This document shows, in pieces, positions 44,904 through 55,107 of a DNA stretch of 64,000 bases. The stretch is from Betaproteobacteria bacterium. GTDB taxonomy: Bacteria; Pseudomonadota; Gammaproteobacteria; Burkholderiales; Usitatibacteraceae. The position numbers were made by a program, and so were the translations under genes. Every line of letters begins with the position of its first letter. Position 1 is the stretch's first letter. The notes under the pieces were generated by a model. The model was not told the origin of the DNA. It saw only the letters and a program-made list of their open reading frames with translations, and did no database searches. The DNA lies in NCBI GenBank assembly GCA_016708825.1, contig JADJEZ010000023.1:124001-188000 (forward strand), in the 5' to 3' direction.

Positions 44904-46799
44904 TCAGCCCTTGAGCGCGGCCCGGATCTGCTCGAGCGCGCCCGGGTCCTCGATGGTGGTGAGATCGCCGGGGTCGCGCCCCTCGCACAGCGCCTGGATC
45001 GAGCGCCGGAGGAGCTTCCCCGAGCGCGTCTTCGGCAGCACCGTCACGAAGTGCACCCGCGAGGGCCGCGCGATGGCGCCGAGTTCCTTGTCCACCATCG
45101 CCATGACTTCCTTCTCGAGTGCGGCCGCGAGTTCCTTCGTGCCGGCCTTCGACGCATCCTTGGCCACGGCGAACGCCACCGGCACCTGGCCCTTGAGCGC
45201 ATCCGCAACGCCCACCACCGCCACTTCCGCGATGCCCGAGTGGGACTGCACCGCCTCCTCGATCTCGCGCGTGCCGAGGCGGTGGCCGGCGACGTTGATC
45301 ACGTCGTCGGTGCGCCCGAGCACGAAGTAGTAGCCGTCGCGGTCGCGCACCGCCCAGTCGAAGGTCGAGTACACCATCTCGTCCTTGAAGGTGCCGTAGT
45401 AGGTCTTCACGTAGCGCTCGTCGTCGCCCCAGATGGTGGTCATCGCGCCCGGCGGCAGCGGCGGCACCACGCACAGCACGCCCTTCTCGTCGGGTCCCGT
45501 CTCCTTGCCGGTGACCTCGTCCTTCAATTTCACGTTGTAGCCGTACACCGCGAAGGAGGGAGAGCCGAACTTGCGCGGCGTGTCCTCCACGCCCAGGCAG
45601 GCCGACAGGATCGGCCAGCCGGTCTCCGTCTGCCAGTAGTTGTCCACGATGGGGCAGCCGAGGTTGTCGGCGACCCAGCGCGCCGTGGGCTCGTCGAGGG
45701 GTTCCCCGGCGAGGAAGAGGTACTTCAGGCACTTCACGTCGTACTTCGACATGTAGGCCGGGTCCTGCTTCTTCAGCACCCGGATCGCCGTGGGCGAGGA
45801 GAACATCGAGGTGACCTGGTAGTCGGCCACGATCTTCCACCAGATGCCCGGGTCCGGCCGGATGGGCAGGCCCTCGAACATGATCGTGGTCGAGCCGTTG
45901 ATGAGCGGTCCGTAGACGATGTAGGAGTGCCCCACCACCCAGCCGATGTCGGAGGTGGAGAAGTAGGCCTCGCCCGGGTTCGAGCAGTAGATGTGCTTCA
46001 TGGAGGCCGCGAGTGCGACGGCATAGCCGCCGGTGTCGCGCTGCACGCCCTTGGGCTTTCCGGTAGTCCCGCTCGTGTAGAGGATGTAGGACGGCTCGTT
46101 CGACTCGAGCCAGGTGACCGGCACTTTCGCGTTCGCGTGCTTCGCGCACAGCTCGGCGTAATCCAGGTCGCGACCCGCCACTTTCGCCATCGCGGGATCG
46201 AGCCCGCGGTTCACGATGAGCACGTGGGCGGGCGGCGTCCTCGACAGGCGGATCGATTCGTCCACGAGGGGCTTGAGCGGGATGGCCTTGCCGCCGCGCG
46301 AGCCCGCGTCCGAGGTGATCATCGCCTTGGGCTGCGCGTCGTCGATGCGCGCCGCGAGGCTCGCCGCCGCGAAACCGCCGAAGACCACCGAGTGGATCGC
46401 GCCGATCCGCACCGTGGCGAGCATGGCGAAGACCGCCTCCGGCACCATCGGCATGTAGATGAGGACGCGGTCGCCCTTGCCCACGCCCAGGGACTGGAGG
46501 ATCGCGGCGAAGCGGTTCACCTCGTCGGCGAGCTGGGCGAAGGTCCAGCTCTTCTCCTCGTTCACCTCCGTGGAGATCCACACCAGCGCCTTCTGCGCGC
46601 CGCGCGCGGCGAGGTGGCGGTCGAGCGCGTTGTGGCAGAGATTGGTGAGCCCGCCCGGAAACCACGATCGGAACGGAGGCTTCGCGTAATCGAGGACGCG
46701 ATCGAACGGGCGGTGCCAGTCGATCAGTTTCGCCTGCTCGGCCCAGAAGCCCTCGGGGTCGCGGATCGAGCGCGCGTGGAATTCCTGGTAGGTGGTCAT
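44904..46799 (-). CDS. prpE: Propionate-CoA ligase PrpE
   Basis: PrpE (631 residues) converts propionate, ATP and CoA to propionyl-CoA. It has the acetyl-CoA-synthetase-like core LYTSGTTGKPKGVQRDTGGYA, VVFGGFAAASLAARI, YWQTETGWPIL, YYFVLGRTDDVINVAGHRLGTREIE and the C-terminal lysine in KTRSGKLLRRSI. The length and the QRDTGG form are those of PrpE and related propionyl-CoA synthetases, rather than AcsA. A hypothetical role is to recover propionate from odd-chain or branched-chain metabolism. It is a single gene here. Confidence 0.9.
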   Translation of the reverse strand: MTTYQEFHARSIRDPEGFWAEQAKLIDWHRPFDRVLDYAKPPFRSWFPGGLTNLCHNALDRHLAARGAQKALVWISTEVNEEKSWTFAQLADEVNRFAAILQSLGVGKGDRVLIYMPMVPEAVFAMLATVRIGAIHSVVFGGFAAASLAARIDDAQPKAMITSDAGSRGGKAIPLKPLVDESIRLSRTPPAHVLIVNRGLDPAMAKVAGRDLDYAELCAKHANAKVPVTWLESNEPSYILYTSGTTGKPKGVQRDTGGYAVALAASMKHIYCSNPGEAYFSTSDIGWVVGHSYIVYGPLINGSTTIMFEGLPIRPDPGIWWKIVADYQVTSMFSSPTAIRVLKKQDPAYMSKYDVKCLKYLFLAGEPLDEPTARWVADNLGCPIVDNYWQTETGWPILSACLGVEDTPRKFGSPSFAVYGYNVKLKDEVTGKETGPDEKGVLCVVPPLPPGAMTTIWGDDERYVKTYYGTFKDEMVYSTFDWAVRDRDGYYFVLGRTDDVINVAGHRLGTREIEEAVQSHSGIAEVAVVGVADALKGQVPVAFAVAKDASKAGTKELAAALEKEVMAMVDKELGAIARPSRVHFVTVLPKTRSGKLLRRSIQALCEGRDPGDLTTIEDPGALEQIRAALKG

Positions 46800-46966
46800 G
46801 GAATAGTCTCCTGGCGATGGTGGCCCGCCCCCATCACCCGCGGGGGCGCCTGCAAGCGTAGGGGGCCGATGGCGAGCTTATTTGATCCGACGCAAGGAAT
46901 CAGGTGCGCCGGTCAGGGTATTCCCTAGTCGCACCGCGAAACCGGACCGCATGTACGCGGCGTGCC

Positions 46967-47951
46967 TCACCGGTTCACGTCCACGACGATCCGGCCGCGC
47001 AGGCCCCCTGCCAGGAGTTCGGGCGCGAGCGCGAGCGCCTCGGCGAGGCTCGCCGACCGCGTGATGGCATCGAGCTTCTTTCGGTCGAGATCCGCGGCGA
47101 GGCGCGCCCACGCCTCCTCGCGCTCCGCCATGGGCGCCATCACGCTGTCGACGCCGATGAGGCGCACGCCGCGCAGGATGAAGGGCGCGACACTCGCCGG
47201 GAAATCCATGCCCTGCGCGAGCCCGCAGGCCGTCACCACGCCGCGGTACCTCGCCTGTGCGCAGGCGTTGGCGAGCGTGTGGCTTCCCACCGAATCGACG
47301 ACACCGGCCCAGCGCTCCTTCTGCATCGGCTTGCCGGGCAGCGAGAGTTCCTTCCGGTCGATCACTTCCGCCGCGCCCAGGGACTTGAGGTACTGCGCCT
47401 CGCCGGCCTTTCCCGTCGAAGCGACGACCCGGTGGCCCCAGCCCGAGAGGAATGGAAACGGCCACGCTGCCCACGCCGCCGGTGGCGCCGGTGACGAGGA
47501 TGTCGCCCGTTCCCGGCTTCACGCCCTGCTTCTCGAGCGCGAGGGCGCACAGCATCGCCGTGTAGCCCGCGGTGCCGATGGCCATGGCCTGTCGCGCCGT
47601 GAGCTTCTCCGGCAGCCGCACCAGCCAGTCGCCCTTCAACCGCGCCTTCTGCGCGAGGCATCCCCAGTGCGACTCCCCGACGCCCCACCCGTTGAGGATG
47701 GCGTGGTCGCCAGCCTTCCACGCGGGGTGCGTGCTCGATTCGACGACACCCGCCCCGTCGATCCCGGCGACCATGGGCCACTTGCGCACCACCGGCGCCT
47801 TGTCGGCGATCGCGAGGCCGTCCTTGTAGTTGAGGGTCGAGAACTCCACCCGGAGCGTCACGTCGCCCTCGGGAAGCGCGGATTCGTCGAGATCGGCGAC
47901 GCGGGCCGCAAAGCGGTCGGCTTCGCGCGTGAGTTCGATGGCCTTGAACAT
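46967..47951 (-). CDS. acuI: AcuI/YhdH-family acrylyl-CoA reductase (frameshifted)
   Basis: The span of about 328 codons has NYKDGLAIADKAPVVRKWPMVAGIDGAG, GWGVGESHWGCLAQKA, VTGATGGVGSVAVS and the C-terminal LRGRIVVDVNR, marking a zinc-free NADPH oxidoreductase of the AcuI/YhdH group. One break near 47450, in CTCTCGGGCTGGGGCC, separates the N- and C-terminal halves. It resembles the copy at 6589-7581. It lies 52 bases after zapE, the end of the TCA operon. AcuI and PrpE both yield or use propionyl-CoA. Confidence 0.88.
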
Positions 47952-48003
47952 GGTCTTGCGGTCTCCGTGGCGGGTCGCGGTGAGTGCCGCTTCCCGGATT
48001 CGC

Positions 48004-49222
48004 TCACCGGGCGCGGAGCACCTGGGGATTGTCCGCCGAATCGTGCTTGCGCGCGAAGTAGTCCCGGGACTGCATCTCCACGAGCCGGCTCGCGGTGCGC
48101 GCGAATTCGCTGCGCACCATCCTGCCCGGGCCCGTCGCCACGGCCGGCTCGGCCACGAGTTCCTCCGGAGGGCGCCTGTGCCGACATCACCAGGCGCACG
48201 CGCTTGTCGTAGAGCACGTCCACGAGCCAGGTGAGGCGCCGGATCGCGTCCGTCTGTTCCGCGGCGAGCCGCGGCACGCCGGAAACCAGGACGGTGTGGT
48301 AGCCGCTCGCGATCTCCAGGTAATCGAGCTGCGAGCGCGGCTCGAGGCACAGCGCCTCGAAGTCGAACCAGATCACGCCCTTGGCCCTCTGGCGAAACGC
48401 AAGCGCCCGTCCCCCGATACGGATCTCCCCGTCGCGCTCGGCCGCGGCCTTGGTCACGGCCTCGAAGAACTGCGCGAGGTGCTGGTCGGCTTCCTCACCC
48501 GGGGGCGAGTACCAGACCCGGAACCCCTCGAGGATGCGGCGGCGGTGGTCGACCCGCCCGTCGAGCGCGATCACGTCCAGGTCTCTCTTGAGGATCTCGA
48601 TGGCCGGCAGGAACCGGGCGCGCTGCAAGCCGTTGGGATAGAGGCCGTCCGGGGGGTAGTTCGAGGTCATCACGAACACCACGCCCCTGGCGACCAGGAG
48701 CTCGAGCAGGCGCGCGAGGATCATCGCGTCGGCGATGTCGCTCACGTGGAACTCGTCGAAGCACAGGAGCCGCAGCTCGCGCGCGATCTCGGTCGCGATG
48801 GCCTCCAGCGGGTCCTCGGTGCCCTGGAGCGCGCGCATCCGCGCGTGCACCTCGCGCATGAACTCGTGGAAATGGACGCGGCGCTTGCGGCGGTGGCGGC
48901 ACACCTTGTAGAAGGCGTCCATCATGAGCGACTTGCCGCGCCCGACGCCGCCCCAGATGTAGAGGCCCCGCGGGGGCCTGCGGCCGGCGCCGAAATGGGT
49001 GACCAGGCGGTTCAGCTTCCCCGCGCGGTACAGGCGGTACTGCTCGAGCTCGCCGAAGAGGCGCTCGAGCTGGCCCAGCACGTGCAGCTGCTCGCTGTCG
49101 GTCTGGAAATCGGGGCGCTGCTGGAAGTGCCAGTACCACTCGAGCGGGCCGGAGAACTGGTTCGGGTCGGCGGGCTCGAGTTCCTCGTCCTCGATCGCCG
49201 GGATGTCGGCCGCGTCGGTCAT
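48004..49222 (-). CDS. zapE: Cell-division ATPase ZapE (AFG1-like), frameshifted
   Basis: ZapE/AFG1 is a P-loop ATPase that modulates FtsZ under stress, and its homologue acts on respiratory proteins in mitochondria. The protein of about 405 codons has Walker A GGVGRGKSLMMD (about residue 95), HFHEFMREVH, Walker B LLCFDEFHVSDIADAM and the TSNYPPDGLYPNGLQR sensor region. A one-base break near 48175 moves the last ~58 residues into another frame (ending ADNPQVLRAR), giving a stop at 48004. It follows lpdA by 37 bases, as usual in betaproteobacterial TCA operons. Confidence 0.9.
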
Positions 49223-49259
49223 GGTCGCCGGGATCGTCGCGTGCGCCGGAGGGGAGCGC

Positions 49260-50688
49260 TCAGGAATTGAGCGAGCGCTTGTCGACCGCGAGCGCGGCTT
49301 CGCGCACCACCTCGGAGAGCGTCGGATGCCCGTGGCAGATGCGCGCGATGTCCTCGGAGGCGCCGCGGAACTCCATCACCGTCACCGCCTCCTGGATGAG
49401 GTCGGAGGCGTGCGCATGCACGATGTGCACGCCCAGCACGCGGTCGGTCGCCGCGTCCGCCACGATCTTCACGAACCCCTGGGACTGCCCCGTGCCCAGC
49501 GCCCGGCCGTTGATCGCGAAGGGAAACTGCCCCGTGCGGACCGCGATGCCGTCGGCCTTCGCCTTGTCTTCCGTCATCCCCACCCACGCTACTTCCGGCG
49601 AGGTGTAGATGATCCAGGGGATGCAGTCGTAGTCGATGTGGGGCTTCTGTCCGGCGATCGTCTCGGCGACCATCACGCCCTCGTCCTCGGCCTTGTGCGC
49701 GAGCATCGGGCCGCGCACCACGTCCCCGATGGCCCACACGTTGGGCAGGTTGGTGCGGCACTGCCCGTCGACCTCGACGAAGCCGCGATCGTCCACCTTG
49801 AGCCCCACGTTCACCGCGCCCAGGCCATCGGTGTTCGGCACGCGCCCGACGGAAACCACGAGCCGGTCGCACTCGAGCTTCTGCGCGAGCCCCTTGTCGT
49901 CGGTGTACTCCACGAGCACGGCGTTCTTGCGCAGCGACACCTTCTCGACCTTTACGCCGAGGCGGATGTTGAGCCCCTGGCTCTTGGTGAAGATCTTCCA
50001 CGCCTCCTTCTGGCACGCCTCGTCGCAGGCGCCGAGGAAGTCGGGCAGGGCTTCGAGGATCGTCACCTCGGAGCCGAGCCGGCGCCAGACGCTGCCCAGT
50101 TCCAGGCCGATGACGCCCGCGCCGATGACGCCCAGGCGCTTGGGCGGGGCGGAAAACGCGAGCGCCCTCGTTGTCGCAGATCGTCACGTTGTCCACGGCG
50201 ACGTTGGGAAGGTGCCGCGCCTTGGAGCCGGTCGCGACGATCACGTGCTTCGCCTGCACCGTTTCCTTCTTTGCCGCCGTTCACCACCTCGATCGTGTAC
50301 AGGTCGCCGCGGCGGCGAACCGGCCGAAGCCCTGCAACCAGGTGATCTTGTTCTTCTTGAAGAGGAACTCGATGCCCTTGGTCATCTTCGTGACGATGCC
50401 GTCCTTGCGCGCCTGCATCTTCGCCACGTCGATCTTCGCCCCGGATACGGCGATGCCGTGCTCGTCCAGGTGGTGGTTCACGCGCTCGAACTCCTCCGAG
50501 GAGGCGAGCAGCGCCTTCGACGGGATGCAGCCCACGTTCAGGCACGTGCCGCCGAGGGCGAGTTCGCCCTTCGCGTTCTTCCAGCCCTCGATGCAGGCGG
50601 TCTTCAGGCCGAGCTGGGCGGCGCGCACCGCGGCGATGTACCCGCCGGGGCCTGCTCCGATCACGACGACGTCGAATGTCTGGGACAT
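49260..50688 (-). CDS. lpdA: Dihydrolipoamide dehydrogenase, E3 (three frameshifts)
   Basis: E3 reoxidises dihydrolipoyl groups of 2-oxoglutarate dehydrogenase with NAD. The start (FDVVVIGAGPGGYIAAVRAAQLG) has the FAD fold and the redox disulfide GGTCLNVGCIPSKALL. The C-terminal dimer part has VHIVHAHASDLIQEAV and the catalytic HPTLSEVV. Breaks near 50310, 50275 and 50160 all fall within a 150-base stretch. On both sides the protein is collinear with the family (for example HVIVATGSKARHLP), so a bad consensus patch is likely. Confidence 0.92.
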
Positions 50689-50700
50689 GGCGATTCCGAT

Positions 50701-51027
50701 TCAGTGTGTGGTGACGATGATGGCTGGCGCGGCGCTCACCGCAGCCAGAACCGCGCGATGTGGACTCCCAGGCCCGCGCAGAATCCCGCCGCGAGAGGAT
50801 GCGTTCTTCAGGAACAGCGGCGGGTGCTTCAGGAGCCCCAGGAGCCAGAACGTGGCCGCCACGGCGAACCCGACCGCGAGCGACACCGCGAAGTGGCGCG
50901 GAAGGTACACGCCCAGCGACTGCTGGAAGAGCACCGCGAGGAAACCCACGAGGAGCGAACCCAGCACGAAGAAGAACGCGCGCCTGAGGACGATCGCGGG
51001 CCGCCATTTCCTGCTGCGACGCGCCAA
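50701..51027 (-). CDS. Small membrane protein between odhB and lpdA
   Basis: The 108-residue open frame has a basic N-terminus (MARRSRKWRPAIVLRR) and two clear membrane segments (FFFVLGSLLVGFLAVLF and FAVSLAVGFAVAATFWLLGLL). Past residue ~75 another frame gives LAAGFCAGLGVHIARFWLR and a stop at 50736, a more natural end with a third hydrophobic segment, so a frameshift near 50800 is likely. I do not recognise the family. It sits 10 bases after odhB and 12 bases before lpdA. Confidence 0.7.
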   Translation of the reverse strand: MARRSRKWRPAIVLRRAFFFVLGSLLVGFLAVLFQQSLGVYLPRHFAVSLAVGFAVAATFWLLGLLKHPPLFLKNASSRGGILRGPGSPHRAVLAAVSAAPAIIVTTH

Positions 51028-51037
51028 TCACGCGCCC

Positions 51038-52273
51038 CTAGACATCCAGCAGCTGCCGCGCCGGGTCCTCGAGCGCGTCCTTGATGGCCACGAGCGAGAG
51101 CACGGCTTCGCGCCCGTCGATGATCCGGTGGTCGTAGGAGAGTGCCAGGTAGTTCATCGGCCGCACGACGACCTGGCCGTTCTCGACGACCGCGCGCTCC
51201 TTGGTGGCGTGCACGCCCAGGATGGCGCTCTGCGGCGGGTTGATGATCGGCGTCGAGAGCATCGAGCCGAAGACGCCGCCGTTGGAGATGGAGAACGTGC
51301 CGCCCGTGAGTTCCTCGATCGTGATCTTGCCGTCCTTGGCGCGCTTGCCGAAGTCCGCGATGGCCTTCTCGATGTCGGCGATCGACATCCGGTCCGCGTC
51401 GCGCAGGATCGGCACCAGCAGGCCGCGCTCGCTGCCCACCGCGATGCCCACGTCGTAGTAGCCGTGGTAGACGATGTCGTTGCCGTCTATGGAAGCGTTG
51501 ACCACCGGGTAGCGGCGCAGCGCCGACACCGCGGCCTTCACGAAGAAGGACATGAAGCCCAGCTTCACGCCGTGCTCCTTCTCGAATCGTTCCTTGTAGC
51601 GGTTGCGCAGCTCCATCACCGGCGCCATGTTGACCTCGTTGAACGTGGTCAGGATGGCCGCGGTGGACTGCGACTGCACCAGCCGCTCGGCGATGCGGGC
51701 GCGAAGGCGCGACATCGGCACGCGCCGCTCCTCGCGGCCGCCCGCTGCGCTGCTTGCGGGGGCGGCGGCCGGTTTCGCGGCGGGTGCTGGCGCCGGTTGC
51801 GCGGCGGGCGCGGGCGCCGCTCCCGCGGCGAGCACGTCGGACTTGGTGACGCGACCGTCGCGGCCGGTCCCGGCGAGCTTCGCCATGTCCACGCCCTGCT
51901 CGGCCGCGAGCTTCGCCGCGGCCGGAGAAGCCGCCTTCGCGGCGACGGCCGGCGCCGGGGCGGGCGCATCGGTCGCGGCGGCCGCCTTGGCCGCCTGCAC
52001 CGGATCGATCGCGGGCGCCACGGCGGCCACGGCGCCCGCGGTGTCGATCACCGCGATCACCTCGCCGGAAGTCACCGTGGAACCGTCGGCCTTGATGATC
52101 TTCGCGAGCACGCCATCCACGGGAGAAGGCAGTTCCAGCACGACCTTGTCGGTTTCCACGTCGATCAGGTTCTCGTCGCGCTTGACCGCCTCGCCCGCCT
52201 TGCGGTGCCAGGCGACGAGGGTGGCCTCCGAGACGCTTTCGGAGAGCTGCGGGACCTTCACTTCGACTTGCAT
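51038..52273 (-). CDS. odhB: 2-Oxoglutarate dehydrogenase E2, dihydrolipoamide succinyltransferase
   Basis: The 411-residue E2 core has a single lipoyl domain (residues 1-77, lipoylated lysine in ETDKVVLE), a long Ala/Pro-rich hinge, a peripheral-subunit binding domain (AKLAGTGRDGRVTKSDVLA, about 140-160) and the catalytic acetyltransferase with SYDHRIIDGREAV near the end. It transfers the succinyl group to CoA. The frame is intact. It follows odhA by 31 bases. Confidence 0.96.
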   Translation of the reverse strand: MQVEVKVPQLSESVSEATLVAWHRKAGEAVKRDENLIDVETDKVVLELPSPVDGVLAKIIKADGSTVTSGEVIAVIDTAGAVAAVAPAIDPVQAAKAAAATDAPAPAPAVAAKAASPAAAKLAAEQGVDMAKLAGTGRDGRVTKSDVLAAGAAPAPAAQPAPAPAAKPAAAPASSAAGGREERRVPMSRLRARIAERLVQSQSTAAILTTFNEVNMAPVMELRNRYKERFEKEHGVKLGFMSFFVKAAVSALRRYPVVNASIDGNDIVYHGYYDVGIAVGSERGLLVPILRDADRMSIADIEKAIADFGKRAKDGKITIEELTGGTFSISNGGVFGSMLSTPIINPPQSAILGVHATKERAVVENGQVVVRPMNYLALSYDHRIIDGREAVLSLVAIKDALEDPARQLLDV

Positions 52274-52304
52274 GTCGTTTCCTTCCGTTGGCGCCGGCCC
52301 GCCC

Positions 52305-55076
52305 TCAGGCGGCGGCCTTCTTCGAGGAAGCGGCGTCCAGCGTGAGGGCCGCGTCGATGATTTCCTTCTGCTGCTGGTTGTGCAGGGCCAGGTAGCCCGC
52401 GGCCGGGGAAGCCGAGGACTTGCGCTGCGCGGCCGTGAGCACGCGGTCGTCCTTCACGTGCTCGAGGAGATAGTGCTGGATGCGGTGCCAAGCGCCCTGG
52501 TTGGCGGGCTCCTCCTGCGCCCACGGCGATGTCGTCGATGCCGCGCTTGTCGCGCTCGGCCGCGATGTCGAAGAAGACCTTTCCCGAGCAGAAGACGATC
52601 CGCTTCACCTTCTTCGGCGCCGGATCGGCCGGGTCTCCGATGACGCAGTGGAACCCCTTCGGGTCGGCCAGGTCCGCGAGCGGCGAGGCCGATTCCTTGC
52701 GCCGCAGGAGGCTCTTGGGCGTCATCACGATGAGGGGCTTTCGCATCGGGCGCAGGATCTGCCGGCGCAGCATGTGGAAGAACTGCGCGGGAGTCGAGGG
52801 AACGACCACCTGGATGTTGTGCTCGGCACAGAGCTGCAGGTAGCGCTCGAGCCGCGCCGAGGAGTGCTCCGGCCCCTGCCCCTCGTAGCCGTGCGGCAGC
52901 AGCATCGTGAGGGCGCACAGGCGCCCCCATTTCGCCTCCCCCGAGGCGATGAACTGGTCGATCACCACCTGCGCGCCGTTGGCGAAGTCGCCGAACTGCG
53001 CCTCCCAGATCACCAGCTCGAAGGGGTGCGCGGTCGCGTAGCCGTACTCGAATCCCAGCACCGCCTCCTCGGACAGGAGGGAATCGATCACCAGGAAGTT
53101 CGCCTGGCCCTCGCGGATGTGCTGCAGCGGCAGGTACGTGCCCGAATCCCATTTCTCGCGGTTCTGGTCGTGCAGCACGGCGTGGCGGTGGGCGAAGGTA
53201 CCCCGGCCGCAGTCCTGCCCCGACAGGCGCACCGGGTGGCCCTCGTCGACGAGCGAGGCGTAGGCGAGGTTCTCCGCCATGCCCCAGTCGAGCGAGAGCC
53301 TGGCGAGGCCCATCTCGCGCCGCGCGCCGAGCATGCGCTCGACCGTCGGGTGGAGCTTGAAAGCCGGCGGGATCTCCGTGAGCCGCACGGCGAGCGCCTT
53401 CAACTTTTCCAGCGGCACCGACGTGTCGGCCGCGCGCCGCCATTCGACGCCCATGTAGGGCGCCCAGTCGACGGCGAGCGAGGAGCGCAGGCCGTAGAGG
53501 ATCTTCGGGTTCGTGGGGTTGCCCGCGTCGAGCGCGGCCCGCACGCTCGTCACCAGCTGGTCGGCGAGCCCCGGCGCGATCACGCCTTCGCGCTCGAGCT
53601 TGTCCGCGTAGAGCTTCCGCGTGCCCGGGTGCTGGGCGATCTTCTTGTACATGAGCGGCTGCGTGACGAAGGGCTCGTCCTGCTCGTTGTGGCCCAGGCG
53701 CCGGAAGCACACCATGTCGATCACGACGTCCTTGTGGAACTGCATCCGGTAGTCCAGCGCGATCCGCGCCACCATCGCGACGGCCTCGGGGTCGTCGCCG
53801 TTCACGTGGAAGACGGGCGCCTCGATCATCTTGGCGATACCGGTGCAGTAGAGCGAGGAGCGCGTGTCGCGCGTGTCGGAGGTCGTGAAGCCGATCTGGT
53901 TGTTCACGATCACGTGGATCGTGCCGCCCGTGCGGTAGCCCGCGTCTGCGACAGCGCCAGCGTCTCCATCACCACGCCCTGGCCCGCGAATGCGGCGTCG
54001 CCGTGGATGAGCAGCGGCAGGCCGAGCACGCCCTTCCGGTCCCCGCGGCGGTGCTGGCGCGCGCGAACCGAGCCCTCGACCACGGGGTTCACGATCTCCA
54101 GGTGCGAGGGGTTGAAGGCGAGCGTCAGGTGCACCTTGCCGCCCGCGGTCTGGATGTCGGATGAAAATCCCTGGTGGTACTTCACGTCCCCGGAGGCGAG
54201 TTCCGCGGCCTTCTTGCCCTCGAACTCGGAAAAGAGGTCCGCCGGGACCTTTCCCAGGTTGTTCACGAGCACGTTCAGGCGCCCGCGGTGGGCCATGCCG
54301 ACCACCACTTCCTTCAGGCCCTGCGCTCCGCCCTCCTCGATGAGGATGTCGAGCATGGGCACGAGGCTCTCGCCGCCCTCGCCCGAGAAGCGCTTCTGGC
54401 CGACGTAGCGGGTGTGCAGGTAGCGCTCGAGCGTCTCCGAGGCGGTCAGGCGCTCGAGGAGGAAGCGCTTCTCCTCGGCCGTTACCTTGGGCGTGGAAAG
54501 CGTTCCCTCGAAGCGCTCGCGCAGCCAGCGCTTCTCCTCCATGGACGAGAGGTACATGTACTCCACGCCGATGGTGTCGCAGTAGGTCTTCCGCACCATC
54601 GCCACGATCTCGCGCAGCCTGCGGCGCTCGCGCCGGTTGCCGAACGAGCCCATCGAGAACTCGGTGTCGAGATCCGCTTCCCCGAGCCCGTAGTAGTCGA
54701 GCTCCAGCTCCGGCACCGGCACCTTGTCCATGCGCTTCAGCGGATCGAGGTTCGAGTAATAGGACCCCGTGGTGCGGTGGGCGCGGATGAACATCTGCAC
54801 CTTCAGCTGCTTCGCCTCGTGGTCCGGCGTCGCGGCACGGGCGGGTCGTTCCGGCGCGACGGGCGCACCGGAACGCTTGACGAAGGCCTCGGCCACCTGC
54901 GCGTGGCCCGCGTCGCGCGGGCCACCGTCCCCCTGCCAGGCGTCGAACTGCGCGCGCCACGCCGGGTCCACCGAATCCGGATCCCGGAGATAGCGCTCGT
55001 AGAGCTCCTCGACGAACGGCGCGTTCGCGCCGAAGAGGTGCGAGGAAGCCTCGAACTGCTTCATGACGCTGGGCAT
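52305..55076 (-). CDS. odhA: 2-Oxoglutarate dehydrogenase E1 (frameshifts and an internal gap)
   Basis: E1 decarboxylates 2-oxoglutarate with thiamine diphosphate. The start SSHLFGANAPFVEELYERYL, then VVGMAHRGRLNVLVNN, VHLTLAFNPSHLEIVNP, NNQIGFTTSD, CFRRLGHNEQDEP and the pyrimidine-side YEGQGPEHSSARLERYL are all present. A single-base break lies near 53940. Near 52520 the frame changes again, and about 28 residues normally found between DDIAV and QEEPxNQGAW (the RxEQLYPFPH segment) are missing. The real C-terminus, ending with a stop at 52305, follows. The ATG at 55064 is an alternative start. Confidence 0.93.
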
Positions 55077-55107
55077 GGGGGCCTCGTGTGGCGAAGGTCC
55101 TGGGGCG

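Noticed and set aside
48004..49222. Novel role for the AFG1-like ATPase from its place in the TCA operon.
   Set aside because: zapE after lpdA is a common betaproteobacterial arrangement, so the context alone adds nothing new.
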